Positions 1-8,959 of a stretch of DNA of 64,000 nt are shown in pieces. This stretch comes from Pedobacter antarcticus. GTDB lineage: Bacteria; Bacteroidota; Bacteroidia; Sphingobacteriales; Sphingobacteriaceae. The translations under genes were made by a program, and so were the position numbers. The stretch's first letter is position 1. The number at the start of each line of letters is the position of its first letter. The stretch lies in assembly GCF_900112985.1 (NCBI RefSeq), contig NZ_FONS01000001.1, positions 927,730-991,729 on the forward strand, in the 5' to 3' direction. The notes beneath the pieces were generated by a model. It made no database searches. It was not told the DNA's origin and was given only the letters and a program-made list of their open reading frames with translations.

Positions 1-709
1 AAGTAAAATCAAATGTATCTGCACTATCATTGGTTACAGGCAAAGTCGGAGCTGGTGGAGTAATATTACCCTGTTCCGGCGTCGTAATTGTTTTAGAATC
101 CCATTGACTGGATTTAAAACCGGTTGCCGTGGCACGTACCCGGTAATTATATTTTGTTTTAGCGCTCAGTCCAATATCTACAAATGATTTACCGTTGCCG
201 GAGTAAATCACCACCGCATCAGCAAAGACATCTGATAATGCACGTTGCACGGTATATGATGTAGCATCAACAACCTGTGTCCAATTCATCGGTACACCAT
301 TCACAGTTGGCGTTCCCATTGTAAGAGTTGGCTTCGCAAGTTCATCCTGATCACCTGCCGGAATCGGCCCCCATGAAAATGGCGCTGAGTAAAGAATCTT
401 TTGCTCACCTTCCACATAACCTGGCAGCGCTTTAAGGTAGGCCTCTGCACTAACCTGCCCGCCCGAACCTTGTTCTGGTATAATATAAGGATCTTCTGCT
501 GTTCCGGATCCCGTCATGCCAACAATTACTACGTCGGGCAACTCAGTTAAAGGAATTTTACCGTTCAACAGACTCGCCTTTTTTAGAAGCTCTAAAATAA
601 AGAGCTGCATACTTTCATCAAGCCCTAATATTGCGGCTTTAAAAGCATTGTATTCTTGGGCAGTGTGCTGCTGTCCAGTTTGTTTGTCTGGTCCTAAGTT
701 TAAAGCCAT
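1..709 (-). CDS. Phage tail-tip or fibre protein with fibronectin type III domain (partial)
   Basis: The frame is open from an ATG at 709 to the left edge of the window, so the C-terminus is missing. The first 60 or so residues (beginning MALNLGPDKQTGQQ) are followed by a glycine/glutamate-rich linker. Residues about 115-205 look like a fibronectin type III fold, with conserved Trp, a YTVQRA strand and a KYNYRVRATATG strand. Such domains are common in phage tail-tip and fibre proteins that touch the cell surface. The ATG overlaps the stop of the upstream tail gene (TAATG), which indicates translational coupling. The exact role in the tail is inferred from position after the tape measure and distal tail genes. 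Confidence 0.75.
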   Translation of the reverse strand, partial: MALNLGPDKQTGQQHTAQEYNAFKAAILGLDESMQLFILELLKKASLLNGKIPLTELPDVVIVGMTGSGTAEDPYIIPEQGSGGQVSAEAYLKALPGYVEGEQKILYSAPFSWGPIPAGDQDELAKPTLTMGTPTVNGVPMNWTQVVDATSYTVQRALSDVFADAVVIYSGNGKSFVDIGLSAKTKYNYRVRATATGFKSSQWDSKTITTPEQGNITPPAPTLPVTNDSADTFDFT

Positions 710-1842
710 TATGATAAAGGATATGGAAATGTATATGTGAATTGATTATTTGCTTCGGTTACCCTTAAGATTTGAATCTTCGGCGTAGCCGCATTGAATT
801 GTTCGTTACCTGGCTGAGTCGCCGTTATTATTGACTGGCCAATCCCAGTAATATGAATTCTATTGCCACTAAGCACTTCTGCTACTGATTCGTTACTACT
901 TGTAAGTGTGATTGGTAAACCTGAGGAAACACTTACTTGCGGCCAGAAATCCTCTGAATCAACGAACTTATTTACGATTGCCGGAAAGGTTATGGTCTGG
1001 TTGTATTTTTTGACTATGCCCTCAACCTGAACAATTACACACTCAATAATCCCGAACATAAAGTCCGGCCTTGAGTAAAGGTTATTAACGGTGAAGCCAT
1101 CCTTCACAAAAAACTCACGAGACAGATCGTTTGGGATCTTGATTTTACGTAAACCGGGAGCTGCAAACAATGACATCAAAAAATCTATTTTTTCTTTGAA
1201 CAATTCATATGTTGGTTGCTTGATTGCCATCCTGAGCGTCATCTCCTGAGCGTATCGCTGGGTTATTTGATATCCATCTTTACCATACGTAGTAATATCA
1301 CTCGCTTTTGAATCTGGCCGATTCCTTCTATTGGCTAATCCAAGGAACGCCCCGCCGAGTTGTTGAAAGCTAATTCCATCAATTCCCGTATCATTGTTTC
1401 CGGTGAATGTCAATTCAGAAGGCATAATAGGTTCAGGTTCCCGCATTGGAATGTCTACTGTGAGGTAATTATTACTGAGATATTTAAATTGAATTACCCC
1501 ATTTAATAGAACCATGAACTGCCCCCATTTACTTGTCAAAGGGATTAGGTCTGTTAAATCGGCAAAAATTCCAATTACAGCTTTACACTTGTTTTCACAA
1601 TCTTCCCGGTCGGTCCCTTTTATAAAACCAGTAAGGTTCAGATTCCTACCGGAAAAACCTCCGCTTTGAATATCTGACAACGAAACATATGGTTCAATTC
1701 CGGGCTCATCCGCCCATGAGTGGCTAGTTTTACCTAACCTTTGTGGCATATCAAAACAACCTGATAGTGCGATATTACTATCCGTTTGACGGCCGGGAAT
1801 ATAACCTATATCAGCAAGAACTATATTTTTCAAAGTGTACAT
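709..1842 (-). CDS. Phage tail protein after the tape measure (distal-tail-like)
   Basis: A 377-residue protein encoded directly after the tape measure gene, with which it shares a TAATG junction. This is the usual slot of the distal tail (Dit) protein that starts the tail tip. I see no diagnostic motif in the first 280 residues. The C-terminal 90 residues, with TLTSSNESVAEV and an ITATQPGN strand, resemble a bacterial Ig-like (Big_2-type) domain often found on surface-exposed phage proteins. Dit identity is inference from gene order; another tail-tip component is possible. Confidence 0.65.
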   Translation of the reverse strand: MYTLKNIVLADIGYIPGRQTDSNIALSGCFDMPQRLGKTSHSWADEPGIEPYVSLSDIQSGGFSGRNLNLTGFIKGTDREDCENKCKAVIGIFADLTDLIPLTSKWGQFMVLLNGVIQFKYLSNNYLTVDIPMREPEPIMPSELTFTGNNDTGIDGISFQQLGGAFLGLANRRNRPDSKASDITTYGKDGYQITQRYAQEMTLRMAIKQPTYELFKEKIDFLMSLFAAPGLRKIKIPNDLSREFFVKDGFTVNNLYSRPDFMFGIIECVIVQVEGIVKKYNQTITFPAIVNKFVDSEDFWPQVSVSSGLPITLTSSNESVAEVLSGNRIHITGIGQSIITATQPGNEQFNAATPKIQILRVTEANNQFTYTFPYPLS

Positions 1843-4800
1843 TAAGCTTTGATCCCTCCGTTTCTTAAGAGCTGATCGAGAGATGATCCGCTATCAATTT
1901 TTGTATTACTCGCTATCTGATCTAGGTTTTCCTCGATTTTCTTTAACCTGGTTAATTGATCAGTATTGTCAGCAGTTCTGAGGGTATTCTGTTCAATTCT
2001 TACCTGAACTTGAAAATTTGATACAGCCATTTCGAAGTATGCCCTTGCCTCTATACCCTGGCGTTTGATCTCGTCATACTGTCCGATAGATATTCCCAGC
2101 ATTCTATTAGCTGTCCCTTCGGTCAATGCTTCCCCAACAATTTTACCTGAGACACCAGAAGCAGGCTGATCCGTGCTTTTACCCATCAGGTCAGAGCCTG
2201 TAATTTTCTTGAACTCTTCAAACTTTTTAAGTGCATCACCAGTCAGTGATGTAAATAAGCCATTAAGCGTTGCAATTTCATCAGAGGTCAACTCATCACC
2301 GCTTTGTGCAGCCTTATCAAACTCCGCGTAGAATGACTCCATAGCACCTGCTAATACCTTATTTTTGAAAATGCTTAATGCTGCATCATCCATACTTTGT
2401 TTGAAGAAATCTGCCAGATCTGCTGCAGATGTTTTTCCTTCAGCAAACATTTGAGATAAAGTATTAGTTAGATTGCTTGATGTAGTACCTGTAAAAAGCT
2501 CTGATGTCTCTCTAGCAAGTTCGGTTATTGCCTGCTGCGCATCGTAACCCTTGGATTCCAATTCCTTTAAGCGTTCAACGAGCGCTTTCGCGTCACCTTC
2601 AAGTTTACCTTGTGCAAGCAATTGACTCAGTTGCTCGAATCCCATTCCATTCAAGCTGCTATATGTCTTATTGACTTTCGCCTTCCTTAACCAAGTGCCA
2701 TGCGTATAACTTTCAGAAGCAATAAAACTCTTAGTATTGAGTTTAGCCATAATCTCGTTGGCTTCTTTAGCATATTCATCATTTTGAGATTTCCTCAGCT
2801 TGAGTTCATCGCGAATTCCCTGCAACGCAATCTTATTATTCCTGATCGTTTGAAGCTCTCTTTGCTTTAAAAGATCTTGATATTCTCGTTCACCGGCGAT
2901 TGCATTTGCATAGAAAGTCTCGACTTCCTTACGGGCTGCAGCATTCATTTCCTTTACTTTTCTCCCTATAGAAATTATTGAGGTAACCGCACTCATTGTC
3001 TTGGTAATACCACCGATAATGTCTCCACTGGCAAAGGAAGCGAAAGCGCCCGCAGCATCTGATCCGGCTTTAGTTAATTGCCCTATAGTATCCAGCAAAT
3101 AACCTGCTTGCGTATCGTTGCCACCTAATGCTCCTGAAAGCTCATTGAATCCGGATGACAGCTGACTAAGATCTTTTGATAATCCCTTAGCAACGTCAGA
3201 GGCACCTTTTCCCTTCTGTAGGTAATCAAAACTTTCCTCAAGCCCTTTTGCAAAATCTGATTTAACTTTTCCAGTACCAGGATTAACTATATTATCAATT
3301 TTAGTCTGTATTTCAGCAAGTCTTGTGATGATAGATTTATAATCATCATCGCTAAGAATTATCTCAGTGCCGTTTTCATCTTTTACTTTTAATTGGGCTG
3401 CTACTCTTGTAAATTCGTCTTTAAGTGAATTGAGATTACCTTCATTTACACCGATATTAAGGTTAAATTTAAGCTTACTAATTTCTGCCTGGATCTTTGC
3501 TACCTGATCAGTGGGTATCAACCCTGATTCAATCAGATTATTTAAGGCGGCAATCTGTTTAATCGTTTCCTGCCTGGTTAATATTAAAGCTTCCTGAGCG
3601 GCCTTTTTATAAATATCAGTTTTTTGCAGCATTGCCTCAGAAAGATGATTGACTTCATCTTGATATCCTTTGGTTAACACTGCCCTACGACCGGCATTTT
3701 CATTCCCAGCTAATTCACTAATCTTTTTATTGTACCGTTCAGTTGCTGATGCTTTTAATTGCTGATATGTACTATTGTCATTAAGAAGTACCGCATAAGC
3801 TTCCTTTTGCAACTTAACCTGCTCATCTATTCTTTTATTGTAATCTGAAAGCCTTTCCAATTCAGGACCTGACATATTCATTGGATCCTTGTCTAAGAGC
3901 TTTGCTCGTTGAGCCTCCAGGTATTCTAAATAGGTACTGTAGTTTACTTTGTTTTCTGCCAGCTCTTCATTGAAATAGTTACCGTTCTTCTGCCTTATTT
4001 TCTCAGCTGCAGTAATACCTAAGGTGACTTTATTTTCTTCGTATTGCTGATAAAGGTCTTTCTGCTTGTCAAGTTCAACCTGAAGAATTTTAGTGTCGTT
4101 TGCATACTGCTGATTTTCAATAGCCTTCTCAAGTGCTGGTTTCAGGTTTGGGTTAACTTTATTATTTTTTGGATTGGCATTATAGATATCGATATCCCTT
4201 TGGAGTGCTTTGTAAGCATTACGGATCGACTGTAACTTTTGCTCATCATCTGTTAGTGAGTTCGCGATATACCTCTCGTTTAATTCAAATATTTTGTTTA
4301 ACATTTCAGCTTTTCTCTTCAACGAATTATCCTCCTCCCGGGAGGCTTTCGCTGAAGCGCCAGTTATTCGTGTTCGTTCTGCCTCTAATGCATTAATCTG
4401 GTTCTGAAATTTTTTGTATTGAGCTGAAGTTTCCGAAACAGCTGTTTGTTCTTCTTTAAGCTTTTTGATGTCGGCGTCAATAACATCTACCGTTCTCGAT
4501 TTCTTAACTGTAGATGTAGAGGTCTCATCAGTCCCACTTATAATTTCATTGAACTTACCCCCGAATTCTTTTTTCAAAGCATCCATAGCGTCTTGTAGCA
4601 CTCCTTTTTCTTGTCCTACTATCCTATCTGACGCAGCTTTGCTGTCAAACACTTCATTTGCCCACTCACCAAAAGACAACCCTTTCGAAGTTGGTGAAAA
4701 GGTATTTTGAATTGAACGCCCCAACCTAGTCCATGTACTAATTGAAGATATTCCTTGCCTTTCCAAGGCATCCATCTGGTCAGCAAGCTCGTTATATTCA

Positions 4801-6773
4801 GCAAACGCTTTTCTTGCAGAAGCGGCTTCTCTTATTTTGACTATATAATCTTCCAGAGATGAAACAGCTTTTCCGATCGCAATCTCTTCCAGCGAATACC
4901 CTTTTAAAACACCTTCGGTTGTATCCTGTAGTTTGTCATACGCCGCTTTCTTCTGTTCAACTGTAGAAGTTTCATCCTTTAAAACAGCAATTAATAGATC
5001 AATCTTCCTTTTCTGTGAATCAGCGGTTTTGCCCCCCTCCTCATGGGATTCTGTCAACAATCTCTGCGATTCTTCAGCAGCATTGGTAATTTGAGTTAAA
5101 GAATAGATTACAAGCCCTAATGCAGTGATTACAGCTGTGAACGCTAAGACCGGAGATGCAGCTAATACTGTATTGTAGGCAGCAGTTGCTTTAGCAAGTA
5201 TTCTTTTACCAGCTGCATTCAAGCTTTCAACTGCAGTAAGCTCAACTGTTGCTGCTGAATTCGCAACCTTTGCTGTTGCCTCTAATTTCTGCTGAGCTGC
5301 ATAAAATTCTGAAGATGCTGAAAGAGCAGCTTTCCTTGTGATTGCAACCCTTTCTTGTGCTGCCAAAACTTTTTCAGTTGACACTTCAAGAACCTTAGAT
5401 TCCACTACCTTAACATTAGCAGCAGCATTTATAGCGGCTTGAATTGCAGCAGCTTTTTTCACAGCCAGGTTACTAACTTGAGCGCGCAAATGATTCAATT
5501 CTGCAGCACTACTTTCAGTCTTAGAAAGCGTTTCTAAGCGCTGTTGAGCAGTATAGAATTGTGATGTTGCAGCTAATGCTGCTTTTCTAGCAATACTAGC
5601 TTTCTCTTGTGCAGCGATTACATTGTTGGTAGCTGTATTTGCTATTTTAGCTTCAGCCTCCCTTAAGGACGCTACTGCACTGGCTTGTGATTGTACAGCA
5701 TTAAGTGCAGCCTGAGTTGCTGATGCTTTTTTGATGGCTAGGTTTGAAACTTCTGCACGCAGTTCAACAGCTAAGGCTTGAGCGTTAGCGATTCTAGCAA
5801 CACTTTCTTGATTAACTGCTAATGCTAATCCGAATTTTGAAGCAGTCGAGACTCTTTCGAAAGCGGCAGTTGCAAGAAGTGCGGTCCGGTATACTCCATA
5901 TGCAGCCACCGAAACAGTGATGATATCAATTATAGATTGGTAATTCTCAACCATGGCTGTTAAACCTGATATCCCGGTAGCAAATAATCCTTCCTGAGAT
6001 TTACCTATCTCATTTAACATGACGTCCCAGGCATCTTTAAAACGCTCAATCTGGCCAGTCCATGTTTTAGATTGTGCTTCCATTAAACCGCCAAACATAC
6101 TCCCAGTAGCTGTCATATTCTTGAATGCCTGTTCGATCTCAGGGAAGCCAACCTTTCCAGCTGTAACTAATGCTGAAACTTCGTCTTTACTTACCTTAAG
6201 TACTTTAGCAAGCTCAGCATATATAGGAATACCGCGCCCAGCAAACTGTCGGATATCCATTAAGTATGCACGACCTTGTGTTTTTAAAGTTCCGTAAAGA
6301 TAAACCAGATCACCAATAGGTACCGAAACACCAGAGGCTACATCCCCAAGCATACGTAATTCACCGACAACTGTTTTAGCAGTTGACCCATATGCTAATA
6401 GCTGCTTTGCTGCACTGGCGGCATCTTTCAAACCGAATGGAGTTTCGGCTGCGAAGGTTACTAATTCCTTCATCAAAGCGTTGGCAGTTGCCTTGCTTTT
6501 GAGCATCGTGGTAAAGGCAATGTCCAATTGCTGGAATTGACTTCTTACATCAATTAATGTTGAAATAAATCCCTGAGCCGCGTTCAGCGAGAAAAATGCT
6601 GTAGCTGCAGAAGTTGCTTTCTTAACCCAGTTCTCAATTTCATTGCCCTGGTTGATAGCCTTATTTGTAATTCGATTTAAATCGCTTTCCATACGATTGA
6701 TCTGAGCCTGAAATTGGCTACCATCAATCGTTGCATCAAAATGTAAACCTCCACCAGTAACTGATACACCCAT
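1842..6773 (-). CDS. Tail tape measure protein
   Basis: At 1,643 residues this is the longest phage gene here. It is rich in Ala, Lys and Glu with extended helical and coiled-coil character, as expected of the protein that sets tail length and is threaded through the tube. Residues about 80-270 match the conserved N-terminal region of tape-measure proteins: a helix with LDIAFTTMLKSKATA, then ETPFGLKDAA, LLAYGSTA and GRGIPIYAELAKVL. A hydrophobic stretch near residues 545-570 may contact the membrane during DNA entry. Two homologous segments of about 90 residues occur near residues 337-510. The gene follows the tail chaperone, the standard order in siphoviruses. Confidence 0.93.
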   Translation of the reverse strand: MGVSVTGGGLHFDATIDGSQFQAQINRMESDLNRITNKAINQGNEIENWVKKATSAATAFFSLNAAQGFISTLIDVRSQFQQLDIAFTTMLKSKATANALMKELVTFAAETPFGLKDAASAAKQLLAYGSTAKTVVGELRMLGDVASGVSVPIGDLVYLYGTLKTQGRAYLMDIRQFAGRGIPIYAELAKVLKVSKDEVSALVTAGKVGFPEIEQAFKNMTATGSMFGGLMEAQSKTWTGQIERFKDAWDVMLNEIGKSQEGLFATGISGLTAMVENYQSIIDIITVSVAAYGVYRTALLATAAFERVSTASKFGLALAVNQESVARIANAQALAVELRAEVSNLAIKKASATQAALNAVQSQASAVASLREAEAKIANTATNNVIAAQEKASIARKAALAATSQFYTAQQRLETLSKTESSAAELNHLRAQVSNLAVKKAAAIQAAINAAANVKVVESKVLEVSTEKVLAAQERVAITRKAALSASSEFYAAQQKLEATAKVANSAATVELTAVESLNAAGKRILAKATAAYNTVLAASPVLAFTAVITALGLVIYSLTQITNAAEESQRLLTESHEEGGKTADSQKRKIDLLIAVLKDETSTVEQKKAAYDKLQDTTEGVLKGYSLEEIAIGKAVSSLEDYIVKIREAASARKAFAEYNELADQMDALERQGISSISTWTRLGRSIQNTFSPTSKGLSFGEWANEVFDSKAASDRIVGQEKGVLQDAMDALKKEFGGKFNEIISGTDETSTSTVKKSRTVDVIDADIKKLKEEQTAVSETSAQYKKFQNQINALEAERTRITGASAKASREEDNSLKRKAEMLNKIFELNERYIANSLTDDEQKLQSIRNAYKALQRDIDIYNANPKNNKVNPNLKPALEKAIENQQYANDTKILQVELDKQKDLYQQYEENKVTLGITAAEKIRQKNGNYFNEELAENKVNYSTYLEYLEAQRAKLLDKDPMNMSGPELERLSDYNKRIDEQVKLQKEAYAVLLNDNSTYQQLKASATERYNKKISELAGNENAGRRAVLTKGYQDEVNHLSEAMLQKTDIYKKAAQEALILTRQETIKQIAALNNLIESGLIPTDQVAKIQAEISKLKFNLNIGVNEGNLNSLKDEFTRVAAQLKVKDENGTEIILSDDDYKSIITRLAEIQTKIDNIVNPGTGKVKSDFAKGLEESFDYLQKGKGASDVAKGLSKDLSQLSSGFNELSGALGGNDTQAGYLLDTIGQLTKAGSDAAGAFASFASGDIIGGITKTMSAVTSIISIGRKVKEMNAAARKEVETFYANAIAGEREYQDLLKQRELQTIRNNKIALQGIRDELKLRKSQNDEYAKEANEIMAKLNTKSFIASESYTHGTWLRKAKVNKTYSSLNGMGFEQLSQLLAQGKLEGDAKALVERLKELESKGYDAQQAITELARETSELFTGTTSSNLTNTLSQMFAEGKTSAADLADFFKQSMDDAALSIFKNKVLAGAMESFYAEFDKAAQSGDELTSDEIATLNGLFTSLTGDALKKFEEFKKITGSDLMGKSTDQPASGVSGKIVGEALTEGTANRMLGISIGQYDEIKRQGIEARAYFEMAVSNFQVQVRIEQNTLRTADNTDQLTRLKKIEENLDQIASNTKIDSGSSLDQLLRNGGIKA
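5235..5765 (-). repeat. Two diverged tandem repeats inside the tape measure gene
   Basis: Two units of about 270 bp encode parallel Ala-rich helical segments. Unit 1 begins LRAEVSNLAIKKA and contains VIAAQEKASIARKAALAA; unit 2 begins LRAQVSNLAVKKA and contains VLAAQERVAITRKAALSA, both ending near FY(T/A)AQQ(R/K)LE. Tape measure length fixes tail length, so duplication of this segment would have lengthened the tail. Confidence 0.75.
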
Positions 6774-6774
6774 T

Positions 6775-7098
6775 TTAAATTCCTAAATCCTTTCTTAATT
6801 CTGCCGCCTCATCTTCTGGAGATATGTGTTTCTCCTGTTCAGATTGCTTCGTTGTTGCGCTACTTGTATCAGGAATCGAAGCCAAATCCATTATGAAATT
6901 GATCCAACTCATATTCATGACCTCCTCACGACTGCATTTGAAATATTTTCGGTATGAACCGATCATTCTCCACGGGCTATTATCCCCCGGGTCATTGCTG
7001 GGCTCACCTTTTACTGTACCTGTGTCGTCGCAGGACTCGCATCCGGCTCCTTGACATTCAGGACATTGCTTCCGTTTATTAAGATGATAGAGTTCATA
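6775..7098 (-). CDS. Frameshift-encoded C-terminal part of the tail assembly chaperone (gpT-like)
   Basis: This reading frame lies -1 relative to the upstream chaperone gene and has no start codon of its own near its beginning. It is open without a stop from the slippery site at 7,098-7,104 to the TAA at 6,775. If ribosomes slip there, residues 1-140 of the upstream gene join 107 residues from this frame (247 in total). The extension contains a zinc-ribbon-like cluster (CPECQGAGCESC) close to its start and a helical region with WINFIMDLASIP. This parallels lambda gpG/gpGT, where the T domain recruits the tape measure. The stop is one base before the tape measure ATG. Confidence 0.8.
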   Translation of the reverse strand, partial: YELYHLNKRKQCPECQGAGCESCDDTGTVKGEPSNDPGDNSPWRMIGSYRKYFKCSREEVMNMSWINFIMDLASIPDTSSATTKQSEQEKHISPEDEAAELRKDLGI

Positions 7099-7517
7099 AA
7101 ATTTGGTACTCCCGCCATACTGAGCGACACATCAAGCATATCAAGGAATATGTTTTCCGGTAGCCATCTGATAAAGTCTTTCAGGGCCTTTGTAGGCTCT
7201 CTTTTATCATTCTGAACACATGTAGCTACTATGTAAATGAAATCTTCGTTATGATCTTTAATCGTTGCCCACGCTTTATTCAGCTGGAATGTACCATTCA
7301 CAAAAAGATCTTCGGGAAGACCAACTGCCTTTGTGGATACTCTCCACCGGTTCTGCACTAAAATTGGACTGATCTCCAAAACACGTTGTTTTTTCATCAC
7401 TCCAATTTTCATTAGCAGACGCTGAAATATTCCAAAGGGTCTGATATTTACGATGAACTCTTTCGGCAAATCTGTATTAGACTCACCTACAAGCCTTAAT
7501 ATTTCTTTTTTGTCCAT
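7011..7517 (-). CDS. Tail assembly chaperone, short form (gpG-like)
   Basis: A 168-residue protein encoded between the major tail protein and the tape measure, the canonical slot of the tail assembly chaperone. It begins MDKKEILRLVGESN and has alpha-helical character in its second half. By analogy with lambda, the short product is the abundant chaperone and a minority -1 frameshift product carries the extra domain encoded at 6,775-7,098. The frame ends at 7,011, with 29 residues translated beyond the slippery site in the unshifted frame. Assignment rests on position and the frameshift arrangement, since chaperone sequences are poorly conserved. Confidence 0.8.
   Translation of the reverse strand: MDKKEILRLVGESNTDLPKEFIVNIRPFGIFQRLLMKIGVMKKQRVLEISPILVQNRWRVSTKAVGLPEDLFVNGTFQLNKAWATIKDHNEDFIYIVATCVQNDKREPTKALKDFIRWLPENIFLDMLDVSLSMAGVPNFMNSIILINGSNVLNVKEPDASPATTQVQ
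7098..7104 (-). promoter_or_regulatory. Candidate -1 ribosomal frameshift slippery site
   Basis: On the minus strand the chaperone frame reads CCA AAT TTT ATG, giving the heptamer A AAT TTT in the X XXY YYZ phase. Slipping back one base re-pairs on AAA TTT and enters the open -1 frame (TAT GAA CTC), which runs to 6,775. Both frames are open together from about 7,131 to 7,014 and this is the only canonical heptamer I found in that interval. Confidence 0.8.
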
Positions 7518-7529
7518 TTGGATAGTTAA

Positions 7530-7549
7530 AGCCCCCAGTGAAGGGGGCT
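7530..7549 (-). terminator. Weak terminator or attenuator after the major tail protein
   Basis: A perfect 7-bp stem (AGCCCCC / GGGGGCT) with a 6-nt loop lies between the major tail protein and chaperone genes. On the minus strand only a short TTT follows, so it probably reduces rather than stops downstream transcription. This would suit a major tail protein needed in larger amounts than the chaperone. Confidence 0.55.
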
Positions 7550-7556
7550 ATAAGTT

Positions 7557-8060
7557 TTATACACCGAAATCAATTGAGAATGCAGGGGTATTGGCTTTAT
7601 CAGGTTTTAAAACCTTCGCGGTCCAGTCTATCTGGCCCAGTTTTGTTTTGTCAAAAGCAAGGTTTGCCGTACCAGTAAGTTTCATTTTAACGAAACTTAC
7701 TTTGATGCCTGTTCGAGTTTCTGCAACAACGGATCTTTCGACCTTTACAGTTGCTCCGCCAACTTGCGCGGACCAAACTCCAGCCACAACAGTACCGCCA
7801 AAGAACTCTTTCATGGTAGCAGCAGTTACATTATAGGTACTTGCTGCAAGTGTCCAGACAGCCGCTTTTGTTTCCAGCTCATCATAAATTTCATCGGACT
7901 CCTCGATCTCTACGTCAGTTGTTTCGGGAGTGGATGATGTCAATGTCGCTGTACCTTTAACAGTGGCTCCTAAGAGTTCTGTTAACACTAGTCCCATACC
8001 TCCGTCTTCTGCCGGTGCGCCCATAGTAATGGCCTTTAAAGCATAAAATTTCTTTGCCAT
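7557..8060 (-). CDS. Major tail (tube) protein
   Basis: A 167-residue protein, MAKKFYALKAITMG at its start, of compact beta-rich composition with many Thr, Val and Gly. It lies between the connector/tail-completion genes and the tail chaperone, which is where siphoviruses encode the tail tube subunit. A GC hairpin directly after the stop could keep expression high relative to downstream genes. The call is mainly from size, composition and synteny. Confidence 0.7.
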   Translation of the reverse strand: MAKKFYALKAITMGAPAEDGGMGLVLTELLGATVKGTATLTSSTPETTDVEIEESDEIYDELETKAAVWTLAASTYNVTAATMKEFFGGTVVAGVWSAQVGGATVKVERSVVAETRTGIKVSFVKMKLTGTANLAFDKTKLGQIDWTAKVLKPDKANTPAFSIDFGV

Positions 8061-8066
8061 AATTAT

Positions 8067-8516
8067 TTAATTAATAGAGTAAAACTCAATTCGTAAATTC
8101 AAATAATGCTGATTATTGGTGTCAGCATATACACCGTCTTGTTGTAGTTTAAAGCACCATTCTCCTGATTCATCCCAGATATCTTCACCGTCTTCAAATG
8201 CTTCATTTGCCAGCTCAGAGAGTTCACCCAGGCGCTTAGTGTTGGGTTGACTTTTGTCAGATTGCATCGGATGTCCTTGGATTTTGCTGTAGTCCAGATT
8301 TGGCACATAAATGTTGATTACCAGAACTCCTTCATCTACATCGTCCTTCACATTTGCCAATGGATCTATTACAATATCCTCCAACTCAGAATTACCAGGT
8401 CTTTGCAGTTTGCAAATCTTACCTGTAGGTCTTAAAGCATTTCTCATCAAAACACTATTCTTAGTGTACTCAAAGAGCATATTTAAAACCGATATTGAAG
8501 TATTTCCCATGATCAC
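8067..8516 (-). CDS. Phage head-tail joining or tail-terminator protein
   Basis: A 149-residue protein with strands such as EGVLVINIYVPN and YLNLRIEFYSIN. It sits after the HK97 gp10-like gene and before the tail tube gene, the usual slot of the tail terminator. A GTG start at 8,516 overlaps the upstream TGA by 4 nt (GTGA), and an in-frame ATG lies at 8,510; either start is possible. The start of the gene also contains a sequence resembling the prophage 26-bp promoter element (8,456-8,481). Function is inferred from position. Confidence 0.55.
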   Translation of the reverse strand: MIMGNTSISVLNMLFEYTKNSVLMRNALRPTGKICKLQRPGNSELEDIVIDPLANVKDDVDEGVLVINIYVPNLDYSKIQGHPMQSDKSQPNTKRLGELSELANEAFEDGEDIWDESGEWCFKLQQDGVYADTNNQHYLNLRIEFYSIN

Positions 8517-8959
8517 TTTAACATTTTTCTGAAGTTTCTTACTGCAGCTTGTAAATCCTTTTTCGCAATAATTGAACTTGCTGTTAATACATCTTTACCC
8601 CTACTTTCAACAGCTGCTGCATAGTCCATTCCGGCGACAACAATCAGAACGTACCCATTACCAAAGTTCAGCTTCAACTTGTTGATGTAATCTTTCGCTG
8701 AAGAAACTCCTTTCGGTCCACCCTTACCGGATTTCTCGAAATTCTCTTTAACGACCTTTCGGTTTTTCATTACTATGTATCCGATCGAACTTCGCAGGTT
8801 ACCGGTCTGATCCAAATATTTACCATTAAGCCTGGCATTATTTACAAAAGTTTCTCCGATGTACTGAAGGCGACTAATAATTGCAGATTCAATCCTTTCT
8901 AGTTGCCTCTCAAGTTCTTTCCGGACCTGTGCATTGGTGAAACTAGGCTTTATAGCCAT
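8513..8959 (-). CDS. HK97 gp10-like tail completion protein
   Basis: A basic 148-residue protein starting MAIKPSFTNAQVRKELERQ. A leading helix is followed by the segment DQTGNLRSSIGY, typical of the HK97 gp10 family of head-tail connector or neck proteins, and by a strand VLIVVAGMDYAAAVESRGKDV near residues 104-124. It overlaps the preceding and following genes by a few bases, indicating coupled translation in the connector operon. Confidence 0.75.
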   Translation of the reverse strand: MAIKPSFTNAQVRKELERQLERIESAIISRLQYIGETFVNNARLNGKYLDQTGNLRSSIGYIVMKNRKVVKENFEKSGKGGPKGVSSAKDYINKLKLNFGNGYVLIVVAGMDYAAAVESRGKDVLTASSIIAKKDLQAAVRNFRKMLK

